The notes beneath the pieces are model-generated. The model was not told where the DNA came from, searched no databases, and saw only the letters and a list, made by a program, of their open reading frames with translations. Made by a program: the position numbers and the translations under genes. Source: Anaerolineaceae bacterium (GTDB taxonomy: Bacteria; Chloroflexota; Anaerolineae; JAAYZQ01). From it: a stretch of DNA of 23,112 bases. The stretch lies in assembly GCA_012514775.1 (NCBI GenBank), contig JAAYZQ010000017.1, positions 1 to 23,112 on the forward strand. The letters run 5' to 3'. Every line of letters starts with the position of its first letter. Positions within the stretch are counted from its first letter, which is position 1. Of this stretch, positions 6,998 to 14,634 are shown one piece after another.

Positions 6998-9900
6998 ATG
7001 GAGTCAGCAGCGTTTCCCAGGGTCCTTCTCGAAGAGGGCGATCTGGTGGAGCAGGCACGAGAGATCCTGCTCAGCGGCCAGGATGTCGTCATCGGGCGCG
7101 ACCCGCAGGCCGACCTGGTCATTCCCTCGCCCCTCGTCTCGCGTCGCCACGCCCGCCTCTATCCGGAAGATGGCTATTACCTGGTCGAAGACCTGGGCAG
7201 CACCAACCACACCTTCCTGAACGGACAGCGCGTCACCGGCCCGACACGGCTGCAGGCAGGCGACGTGTTGCAGATCGGCCAGGCCATTCGCCTGGCCTAC
7301 GCGGCACCCGCCGCCAAAGAGGGCACGGAGGAAGAGACGCAGCTCGACCTCCTGGCCCGCACCGCCCTGGAGGCGACGCCCCTCGGCGAAGAGACGATGC
7401 TGGCGGAGGAGGGGCTGCCCCTGGAGGACGGCCCACCTCCCTTCCTGGTGGCCTCATTCCCCGGCAGCGAGGCGCGCACCGTGACGCTGGCGGGGGACCG
7501 CCTGCGGCTGGGGCGCGCGCCCGACAACGACCTGGTGGTGCCGTCGCCCATCGTCTCGGGGCACCACGCCGTCCTGGAGCGAGACCGGCAGGGCGGCTAC
7601 CTTCTGCGGCTGGAGCCTGGCGCCAGGAACCCGGTCTATCACAACGGTACGCCGGTGGAGAGTCAGGTGGCGCTCCACGACGGCGACCTGCTGCGCATCG
7701 GCGGCCAGGATCCCGGGGTGATGGTCACCATCTCGTACCACTGGCCGGTGGAGGCGACGCGCCAGGGCCTGACGCGGACCATCGACTTTGGCGGCCAAGA
7801 TCGCCTGGAGTTCGGCCGCGACGCGGCCAACGACGTCGTCCTCGACGCGCCCATCGTCTCGCGCTTTCACGCCACGCTGGAGCGCATCGGCCAGCGCTTT
7901 CGCGTCCGCGACCTGAAGAGCGCCAACGGCACCTTTGTCAACGACCGGCGCCTGGAGGGCGAGGCGTGGCTCAAGCCGGGCGACACGGTGCGCATCGGCC
8001 CCTATCGTTTTATCCTGGGCGACGACCAGTTGGCCCGCGTCGACGAGACCGACGGCCTGCAAGTGGTCGCGCTGGGCCTCAACAAGTGGGTGCGCAAGGA
8101 CCTGAACCTGCTGAAGGATATCTCGCTGGTCTTTCAGCCGCGGGAGTTTATCGTCGTGGTGGGCCAGAGCGGCGGCGGCAAGTCCACGCTGGTGGACGCC
8201 ATCGCCGGCTACAGGCCGGCGAGCGACGGGCAGGTGCTGGTCAACGGCATCGACATCTATCGCCACTTTGACGCCGTGCGCAACGAGATCGGCTTTGTGC
8301 CGCAAAAGGACATCATCCACGTCGAGCTGACGGTCTACCAGGCGCTGGACTATGCCGCGCGGCTGCGCATGCCCGCCGACACGACGCCCGAAGAGCGGCA
8401 CCGGCGGGTCGTGGACGTGATGGAGGACCTGGATCTGGTCCACCGCCAGGATGTGCCCATCAGCGGCCTGAGTGGCGGCCAGCAGAAGCGCGTGTCCATC
8501 GGCGTGGAGCTGCTGACCCGGCCCGGCCTCTTTTTCCTGGACGAGCCCACCTCGGGCCTCGATCCGGGCACCGAGACGGCCCTCATGCAGCTCATGCGCC
8601 GCCTGGCCGATCAGGGCCGGACCATCGTGCTCATCACCCACGCCACCAAGAACGTCATGCTCGCCGACCGGGTTCTGTTTCTGGCGCGGGGCGGCTACCT
8701 GGCCTGGTTTGGCCCGCCCGAAGAGGCGCTGCGCTATTTCGACGCCTACCGCTCGGACCGGGACCGGCGCACGCGGGCCATGGAGTTTGACGACATCTAT
8801 GCCGTGCTGGACGATCCGGATAAGGGCGGGGCCGAGGAGTGGGCCGAGCGCTACCGGCAGAGCCCGGCCTATGCCGAGTACGTGGTGCGGCCCCTGGCGG
8901 CCCTGGGCCACGCGCCGGGGGTGACCGCCGCTGCGGCCCGCGAAGCGGAGGCGGCCCCCGCCCGGCAGCCCGCCCGGCGCGCCGCGAAGGCCGCCCGGGC
9001 GGGCCAGGTGTCGGGCCGGCGCCAGTTTGCCATTCTCTCGTCGCGCAACGTCAAGATCCTGACCCGCGACCGGGTCAGCCTGCTGCTGATGCTGGCCTCG
9101 GCGCCCCTCATCTCCATGCTGGACGTGTTGCTGTCGCTGATCCTGGGGCGCAACCTCTTTGACCACGTCGACGGCAACATGGAAAACGCCCTCATCACCC
9201 TCTTCCAGCCCGGCACGCTGGCCGTCATGGTCGGCGCCCTGGCCATGATGCGCGAGTTTGTCAAAGAGACCGACATCTACAAGCGCGAGCGCCTGGTCAA
9301 CCTGAAGGTGCTGCCCTACGTCGGCTCCAAGCTGTGGGTGGCGGCGCTGCTGGCCCTCTACCAGGCGGCCGTCTATACCGGGGTCCACTACCTGTCCTTC
9401 GACATGCCCGGCGGCCTGCTGGAGTTCGGCATGGTGTACGTCACCCTGCTCCTGGCGACGCTGGGCGGCATGATCCTCGGGCTCCTGGCCTCGGCCATCG
9501 CGCCCAACGCCAACGCGGCACCCCTCATCGTCATCCTGTTCGTCATCCCCCAGGTGGTGCTGGGCGGGGCGCTGATCCCCGTGCCGACGACGGCCAGCGC
9601 GCCCACGGCAGCGCGCTGGTCCTTCGAGGCGATGGTCGGCATCTCGGGCGCCGGGTCCGACCTGGCCGCCGATTCCTGCTGGGCGCTGCCCGAGGAGGAA
9701 CGGGAAGAGCTAAGCCTGGACGAGAAGCAGGAGCGGGGCTGCCCGTGCATGGGCTATAACGCCCTCGACCCCGACTCGTGCAATTTCCCGGGCCTGGGCG
9801 CCTACTATGACGCGGCCCTCGACGCCGACGAGCCGGTGGCCCCCGCCCCCCCGGGCGATCCGCCGGCCGAGCCGGCGCTGCCCCCGCGGCCCGAGGCCCC

Positions 9901-10273
9901 GGCCGACCCTTCGGACACGGAGGCGGTGGGGCGCTACCTGCAAGAGCTGGAGGCCTACCAGCTGCAGGCGGACGACCTGCAGGCCGCCTACAGGGCCGAC
10001 ATGGCGCGCTACCAGGCGCGGGCCGAAGCCTTCAAGACCGACTCGGAACGCTATCAGCGGACCCTGGCCGATTGGAGCATCAGCCGCAGCAGCGCCGTGA
10101 GTCGGGCCGAGGGGCTGCTGAGCCGTTACTACGATGACTTTGGCTGGACCTTTGTCGACAAGGACGACGACGCGGTTTTCTGGCCCCGAATGCTGCGGGC
10201 CTGGGGAGCGCAAGTGCTGATGATCGTGACCCTGTTTTTCGTGATCCTCTTTGCCATCTCTCGCAAGGCCTGA
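6998..10273 (+). CDS. ABC transporter fused to three FHA domains (Rv1747-like)
   Basis: This 1091-residue protein fuses three FHA domains, an ABC ATPase and an ABCG/ABC-2-type membrane domain. FHA1 (about 28-100) has G33-R34, S48-x-x-H51 and N70; FHA2 (about 165-236) has G172-R173 and S187-x-x-H190 but lacks the usual N-G-T; FHA3 (about 266-342) is canonical, with G273-R274, S288-x-x-H291 and SANGTFVN. The ATPase has Walker A G389-QSGGGKST, signature LSGGQ 491-495, Walker B LFFLDE 511-516 and H-loop H548. Membrane helices run from about 690 to 865, then a loop of some 200 residues precedes a final helix (about 1070-1087). The FHA1-FHA2 linker is rich in acidic-context threonines (T114, T127, T133). 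The ATG at 6998 follows AAAGGAG (6981-6987). The architecture matches mycobacterial Rv1747, whose FHA domains bind phosphothreonine made by PknF; a kinase gene follows 16 bases downstream. The substrate is unknown. Confidence 0.93.
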   Translation: MESAAFPRVLLEEGDLVEQAREILLSGQDVVIGRDPQADLVIPSPLVSRRHARLYPEDGYYLVEDLGSTNHTFLNGQRVTGPTRLQAGDVLQIGQAIRLAYAAPAAKEGTEEETQLDLLARTALEATPLGEETMLAEEGLPLEDGPPPFLVASFPGSEARTVTLAGDRLRLGRAPDNDLVVPSPIVSGHHAVLERDRQGGYLLRLEPGARNPVYHNGTPVESQVALHDGDLLRIGGQDPGVMVTISYHWPVEATRQGLTRTIDFGGQDRLEFGRDAANDVVLDAPIVSRFHATLERIGQRFRVRDLKSANGTFVNDRRLEGEAWLKPGDTVRIGPYRFILGDDQLARVDETDGLQVVALGLNKWVRKDLNLLKDISLVFQPREFIVVVGQSGGGKSTLVDAIAGYRPASDGQVLVNGIDIYRHFDAVRNEIGFVPQKDIIHVELTVYQALDYAARLRMPADTTPEERHRRVVDVMEDLDLVHRQDVPISGLSGGQQKRVSIGVELLTRPGLFFLDEPTSGLDPGTETALMQLMRRLADQGRTIVLITHATKNVMLADRVLFLARGGYLAWFGPPEEALRYFDAYRSDRDRRTRAMEFDDIYAVLDDPDKGGAEEWAERYRQSPAYAEYVVRPLAALGHAPGVTAAAAREAEAAPARQPARRAAKAARAGQVSGRRQFAILSSRNVKILTRDRVSLLLMLASAPLISMLDVLLSLILGRNLFDHVDGNMENALITLFQPGTLAVMVGALAMMREFVKETDIYKRERLVNLKVLPYVGSKLWVAALLALYQAAVYTGVHYLSFDMPGGLLEFGMVYVTLLLATLGGMILGLLASAIAPNANAAPLIVILFVIPQVVLGGALIPVPTTASAPTAARWSFEAMVGISGAGSDLAADSCWALPEEEREELSLDEKQERGCPCMGYNALDPDSCNFPGLGAYYDAALDADEPVAPAPPGDPPAEPALPPRPEAPADPSDTEAVGRYLQELEAYQLQADDLQAAYRADMARYQARAEAFKTDSERYQRTLADWSISRSSAVSRAEGLLSRYYDDFGWTFVDKDDDAVFWPRMLRAWGAQVLMIVTLFFVILFAISRKA

Positions 10274-10289
10274 GTGAAAGGAGCGCACA

Positions 10290-12872
10290 ATGGAACGATC
10301 CGGTTTGATCGGACAGACCCTGAACGGCCGTTACAAGATCGAGGAACTGCTCGGGCAGGGTGGCATGTCGGCCGTGTACAAGGCCTTTGACCCCAATCTG
10401 AAGCGCATGGTGGCGGTCAAGGTCATTCACAGCCACCTGGCCGGCGACGCCCGGTTCCGCTCGCGGTTCGAGAGCGAGGCCACGGCCGTGGCCGCCCTGC
10501 GCCACAGCAACATCGTGCAGGTGTACGACTTCTCGAACGACGACGACCTGTACTACATGGTGCAAGAGTTCGTGCCCGGCGAGACGTTGCAGGATCACCT
10601 GCGGCGGCTGAACGAGGGGGGCAGGTCGATGCCCGTGGCCGACGCCCTGCGCTACACCGGCGACATCGCCGAGGCCGCGGGCTATGCCCACCGGCGGGGC
10701 ATGATCCACCGCGACATCAAGCCGGCCAACATCATGCTCAGCGTCCACGACGAGGCCATCCTCATGGACTTTGGCATCGTCAAGATCACCGGCAGCTCGG
10801 AGCACACGGTGACCGGCGCAGTGGTCGGCACGGCCCTCTACATGCCCCCGGAGCTGATCCGCGGCGAGGTGCCCGACCCCCGCTCTGACATCTATTCGCT
10901 GGGGGTCACCCTCTACGAGATGGTCAGCGGCCGGCCGCCCTTTGACGCCAACTCGGCCATGACGCTGCTCATGATGCACCTCCAGGACCCCGTGCCCGAG
11001 CTGCGGGAGGTGCGGCCCGACGTGCCGGACCCCCTGATGGACATCGTGCGGCGGGCACTGGCCAAAGATCGCGAGGAGCGCTTTGCCTCCATGGAAGATC
11101 TGGGCCGGGCCCTGCGGAACCTGCGGGACCACCTGGAGACGGGCGTGCCGCTGCTGCACGCTCTGCCCACCGAGATCGAGGCGCGCGCGGACCAGCCCCC
11201 CGGCGACGAGGAGACCCTGCCCGACACCGCGCCCCGGCCCCGGCCACAGGAGGCGCCGGCCATCCCGCTGCGCGCGAGGAGGACGCCGCCGGCGCGCCGT
11301 GCGACGTTCCCGGCCGCCACGCCGCCGGCGGGACAGGCGCCGGTCCAGGGCGAGGTGCCCGCCACGGCCGGCGGTCTGGCCACCATGGGCGAGGCCCATC
11401 CGCCTGCTCCGCCGCCGGCCGTTCCCCCTCCCACCGCCCCGCCGCGCCGGCTGGCCGGCCGCGGGCTGTGGGCCGGCGGCGCCGTGGTTTTGCTGGCCCT
11501 CCTGTTGGGCCTGGGCTATCTGGTGATGAACCGGCCGTGGGACGGTGGCGACGCCGATGGAGCGCTGGCCGCCGCGGAAGCAACCGCCACGGCCGAGGCG
11601 ACGGCCCAGGACCAGCCGGCGGCCCTGGCCACCGGGGCCGTGGCCGGAGAGAACGGCGACCCCGCGGAAGAAGCCGCGGCCCCCTCGATCACTATCGCCG
11701 ACGTGACCCTGGACGAGGAGGGGCGCTACGTGGTGGCCTACGATACGGAGGGCCTGCCCGAGACCATGACCGACCGGCACCTGCACTTTTTCTTTGACAA
11801 CGTGCCTCCCGAGGAGGCCGGGGCGCCGGCGAGCGGCCCCTGGCTGCGGTACTATGGCCCCTCGCCCTTTACCGGCTACACGGCCCAGGACCGGCCGGCG
11901 AACGCCGGCCGGCTGTGCGCGCAGGTGAACAACCCCGACCACACACCGGTGGCCGGCACGGCCGATTGCGCGCCCCTGCCCGACGTCGTCACCGTCTCGG
12001 CGGAACAGGCCCTGCAGTGCCGGGTGGGCCCGGGCGACGAGCATCCCGTGGCCGCCGAGCTGCCCGCGGGCGAGCCGACCCTCGTCCTGGGCCTGGCTCC
12101 CAACGAGCTGTGGTGGAACGTGGTGACGCCCGGGGACCTGGGGGCAACCTGCTGGCTGCCCACCGTCGGGACCAACGTCACGGGCGACATCAGCCGCCTG
12201 CCCCTGGTGGAGGCGCCCGAGGAGTTCGATCCGGCGGCCAGGCCCATGGCGGCCATCGAAGGCATCGGTGTCGACGAAAAGGGCCGCTACAGCGCGGTCT
12301 TTACGGTGATCAACTTTGAGCCGGCATACCCGGGCGGCACCCACATGCACTTCTTCTGGAACACCTTCTCGCCCGAGGACGTGGGCATCGGCGGCGAGGC
12401 CAACCGCCTGTCCCACGGCAGCCTGGAGCCCTTTGCCGGCTTCCGGGCCGACGAGCGGCCGCCCACCGCCACGGACCTGTGCGTCGTCGTGGCCAACCCG
12501 AACCACACAGTGATCCCCGACAGCGGCAACTGCTATCCCCTGCCCGACGTGCCCCGGGTGCGCATCACGGGCATCAGCCTCGACGAGCAGGGCCAGTACG
12601 CCGTCGACTTTGCCGTGGAGCACTTTGAGCCTGCCTATCCGGGCACCCACATCCACTTTTTCTGGGATACCTTCTCGGAGGAGGACGTGGGCATCGGCGG
12701 CGAGGCCAACCGCCGCGCCCACGGCGGCCCTTCGCCCTTTGGCGGCCTGGCGGCGGCGGAGCGGCCCGCCGAGGCCACGCGCCTGTGCGCCGTGGTCGCC
12801 GTGCCCGACCACACGGTCATCCCCCGGAGCGGCAACTGCTTCGACCTGCCCGACGTGGCGGGTGAGGGGTAG
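10290..12872 (+). CDS. PknB-like transmembrane Ser/Thr kinase with a three-module outer sensor
   Basis: This is an 860-residue kinase. The catalytic domain (about 15-280) has a glycine loop at 22-25, K44, E63, H140-R141-D142, K144, N147, D160-F161-G162 and the P-P-E188 motif, so it should be active; the activation loop contains several Thr residues (173-181). A Pro-rich juxtamembrane linker (285-388) contains EETLPD at 307-312. One membrane helix (about 394-413) leads to an outer region with a module at 466-565, an SH3-like segment (566-645, C577/C621), and two more modules at 653-753 and 756-855. Each module has HxHFF, a P-x-H and C-x16-C. AAAGGAG at 10277-10283 supports the ATG. It lies between the FHA-ABC transporter and an FHA-hydrolase, its probable substrates or binding partners. 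The ligand is unknown. Confidence 0.94.
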   Translation: MERSGLIGQTLNGRYKIEELLGQGGMSAVYKAFDPNLKRMVAVKVIHSHLAGDARFRSRFESEATAVAALRHSNIVQVYDFSNDDDLYYMVQEFVPGETLQDHLRRLNEGGRSMPVADALRYTGDIAEAAGYAHRRGMIHRDIKPANIMLSVHDEAILMDFGIVKITGSSEHTVTGAVVGTALYMPPELIRGEVPDPRSDIYSLGVTLYEMVSGRPPFDANSAMTLLMMHLQDPVPELREVRPDVPDPLMDIVRRALAKDREERFASMEDLGRALRNLRDHLETGVPLLHALPTEIEARADQPPGDEETLPDTAPRPRPQEAPAIPLRARRTPPARRATFPAATPPAGQAPVQGEVPATAGGLATMGEAHPPAPPPAVPPPTAPPRRLAGRGLWAGGAVVLLALLLGLGYLVMNRPWDGGDADGALAAAEATATAEATAQDQPAALATGAVAGENGDPAEEAAAPSITIADVTLDEEGRYVVAYDTEGLPETMTDRHLHFFFDNVPPEEAGAPASGPWLRYYGPSPFTGYTAQDRPANAGRLCAQVNNPDHTPVAGTADCAPLPDVVTVSAEQALQCRVGPGDEHPVAAELPAGEPTLVLGLAPNELWWNVVTPGDLGATCWLPTVGTNVTGDISRLPLVEAPEEFDPAARPMAAIEGIGVDEKGRYSAVFTVINFEPAYPGGTHMHFFWNTFSPEDVGIGGEANRLSHGSLEPFAGFRADERPPTATDLCVVVANPNHTVIPDSGNCYPLPDVPRVRITGISLDEQGQYAVDFAVEHFEPAYPGTHIHFFWDTFSEEDVGIGGEANRRAHGGPSPFGGLAAAERPAEATRLCAVVAVPDHTVIPRSGNCFDLPDVAGEG
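11685..12854 (+). repeat. Three copies of a ~100-residue module in the kinase outer domain
   Basis: These are coding repeats at 11685-11984, 12246-12548 and 12555-12854. Copies two and three are closest: both contain FEPAYPG, HFFW, DVGIGGEANR and HTVIP with SGNC. Copy one is diverged but keeps every conserved position: H497-x-H499-F-F, P-x-H551, C543-x16-C560 and L-P-D-V. An SH3-like segment separates copies one and two. The similarity is visible in protein and partly in DNA, so copies two and three look like a more recent duplication. Confidence 0.85.
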
Positions 12873-12877
12873 GGCCC

Positions 12878-14569
12878 ATGCAACCGAGCTATGGCAAGCT
12901 GGTCCTCGTGGAGCAGGAGGGGCCGGGACGCGAGTTTGGATTGAGCAAGGCCAGCATCACCCTGGGGCGGGCGTTGAGCAACGACCTCGTCCTGGGCGAC
13001 GCCCGCGCCTCGCGGGAGCACGCCCGCCTGGAGTGCGGCGCCGGGGGATGCGAGATCGTGGACCTGGGGTCGGCCAACGGCACGCGCCTCAACGGCAAGC
13101 CCGTGCAGCGGGCGGCCCTGAAGCCCGGCGACGTGGTGGGCGTGGGCAGCAGCCAGCTCCGCTTCGAGGCCGAGACCGCCTTTGCCGACGACCTGGAGCT
13201 TACGCGGCTGGACTCGGAGTCGGACCTGGCGCGGACCATGGACCGCGAGATCCTGCCCATGGCCATCAACGAGACGAACCTGCCCCGGCTGGTGGTGTTC
13301 GACCGGGAGCAGGCCACCGAGGTGCCCCTCCAGGGCGTGGAGCGGGTGACCATCGGCCGCACGGAGGAGAACGACGTCGCGATCGACCAGGGCAACGTCT
13401 CGCGGCAGCACGCCGAGGTGGTGCGACGGGGCGGGGCCTGGCTGCTGCGCGACCTGGGCAGCACCAACGGCACCTGGCTGCGCGGCGAGGCGGTGGACGA
13501 GCGCCTGCTGCAGGACGGCGATGCCTTTCGCATCGGGCGGGCGCAGATCGTGTTCAAGGGCGGCCACGCCGCCGAAGCGCTGACCATGGCCGAGGCCACC
13601 TTTGCCCGCACGTCCACCCGCCGGCCGGTGGTGTTCGTCCCCGGCCTGATGGGCTCGGACCTGTGGGCGGGCAACGAGCGCGTCTGGCCCAGCGTCAAGA
13701 GCTTCTTGACCAACCCGGACCAGTTCCGCTATCCAGGCGGGGCCTTTGAATCGCGGGCCATCGTCGACGAGCTGGTCATCGTCCCCAACCTCATCAAGCA
13801 GGACCAATACAACCGCCTGGGCGACTACCTGGTGGAAGAGCTGGGCTACCGGCGAGGGGTAGACTATTTCGAGTTCCCCTACGACTGGCGGCAGGACGTG
13901 CGCCAGTCGGCGCGGGAGCTGGCGCAGACCATCGACGGGCTGCCCACCTCGCGGCCGGTGACGATCATGAGCCACAGCCTCGGCACCCTCGTCACCCGCT
14001 ACTACGTCGAGCGCCTGGGGGGCAGGAGCCGCGTAGATCGGGCGATCCTGATGGGCGGGCCGCACCTGGGGACGGTCAAGGGCCTCGTCAGCCTGCTCGT
14101 TTCGCCGTCGGTGCTGCCCTTTGGGCTCCTGGGCGAGAGGCTGCGCCGGGTGCTCATGACCTTTCCGTCCTGCTACCAGATCTTGCCCACGTACGCCTGT
14201 GGGGTGGATCAGGACGGCAAGGCCATCAACTTCCTGGAGGAAGAGGGCTGGGTGGCGGAGGAGCACCTGCCACTGCTGCGGGCTGCCCGCGAGTTCCGGC
14301 GCGAGCTGGGTACGACCTCCAGCGTGCCCACCCTCTCGATCTTTGGCTACGGGATCAAGACGCTATCGGGGCTCACGGTGAGGCGCACCAATGGCACCTT
14401 CAGCGACGTCGTCTACAAGAGCGAGCCCAACGGCGACAGCGGCATCCTGGTGACGAGCGCCGTGCTGCCCGGCTCCGACATCCACCCCGTGCAGCAATAT
14501 CACGGCGCGCTGTTCACGGACAATGACGTAAAGATGAGGCTCAAGCTGGAGCTGGCGCGGGGGACCTAA
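12878..14569 (+). CDS. Tandem-FHA protein fused to an LCAT-like alpha/beta hydrolase
   Basis: This is a 563-residue cytoplasmic-looking protein without a signal peptide or membrane helix. FHA1 (about 8-97) has G30-R31, S45-x-x-H48 and SANGTRLNG. FHA2 (about 137-227) has G160-R161, S175-x-x-H178 and GSTNGTWLRG. Both look able to bind phosphothreonine. From about 248 it becomes a lecithin:cholesterol acyltransferase-type alpha/beta hydrolase: VVFVPGLMGSDLW (oxyanion region), FPYDWRQD, nucleophile S367 in S-H-S-L-G, probable Asp520 in NGDSG, and His536 or His542 near the end. A lipase, phospholipase or acyltransferase acting on a membrane lipid is the best guess. The gene starts 6 bases after the kinase stop (5-base gap), so it is co-translated with the kinase and FHA-ABC genes. 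Thr109 lies in an E-x-T-x-x-D motif between the FHA domains. Confidence 0.9.
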   Translation: MQPSYGKLVLVEQEGPGREFGLSKASITLGRALSNDLVLGDARASREHARLECGAGGCEIVDLGSANGTRLNGKPVQRAALKPGDVVGVGSSQLRFEAETAFADDLELTRLDSESDLARTMDREILPMAINETNLPRLVVFDREQATEVPLQGVERVTIGRTEENDVAIDQGNVSRQHAEVVRRGGAWLLRDLGSTNGTWLRGEAVDERLLQDGDAFRIGRAQIVFKGGHAAEALTMAEATFARTSTRRPVVFVPGLMGSDLWAGNERVWPSVKSFLTNPDQFRYPGGAFESRAIVDELVIVPNLIKQDQYNRLGDYLVEELGYRRGVDYFEFPYDWRQDVRQSARELAQTIDGLPTSRPVTIMSHSLGTLVTRYYVERLGGRSRVDRAILMGGPHLGTVKGLVSLLVSPSVLPFGLLGERLRRVLMTFPSCYQILPTYACGVDQDGKAINFLEEEGWVAEEHLPLLRAAREFRRELGTTSSVPTLSIFGYGIKTLSGLTVRRTNGTFSDVVYKSEPNGDSGILVTSAVLPGSDIHPVQQYHGALFTDNDVKMRLKLELARGT

Positions 14570-14577
14570 CCCCCCGG

Positions 14578-14602
14578 CCCCCTTCCCGACACGGGAAGGG
14601 GG
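14578..14602. terminator. Strong hairpin between convergent genes
   Basis: A perfect ten-base stem, CCCCCTTCCC (14578-14587) pairing with GGGAAGGGGG (14593-14602), closes a five-base loop, 8 bases after the hydrolase stop and about 30 before the stop of the convergent peptidase. It has no T-run, so it is either a factor-assisted or bidirectional terminator or a member of the short palindromic repeat family seen beside it. Confidence 0.55.
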
Positions 14603-14607
14603 AGTTG

Positions 14608-14629
14608 CTCCCCTCGCCTGCAAGGGGAG
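14608..14629. repeat. Short palindromic repeat, copy 1
   Basis: CTCCCCT (14608-14614) pairs with AGGGGAG (14623-14629) around an eight-base loop containing CGCCTGCA. The right half, CCTGCAAGGGGAGGCGCC, resembles the sequences at 15941-15965 and 23010-23032, suggesting one dispersed intergenic element. Confidence 0.45.
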
Positions 14630-14634
14630 GCGCC

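Noticed and set aside
7454..9388. A 644-codon open frame on the minus strand
   Set aside because: It is antisense to the FHA-ABC gene, whose domains are unambiguous; no recognisable protein motif.
10080..12812. A 910-codon open frame on the minus strand
   Set aside because: It lies entirely opposite the kinase gene and its translation is low-complexity Gly/Arg/His-rich without domains; it is a by-product of high GC at third positions.
12635..14266. A 543-codon open frame on the minus strand
   Set aside because: It is antisense to the FHA-hydrolase; composition shadow.
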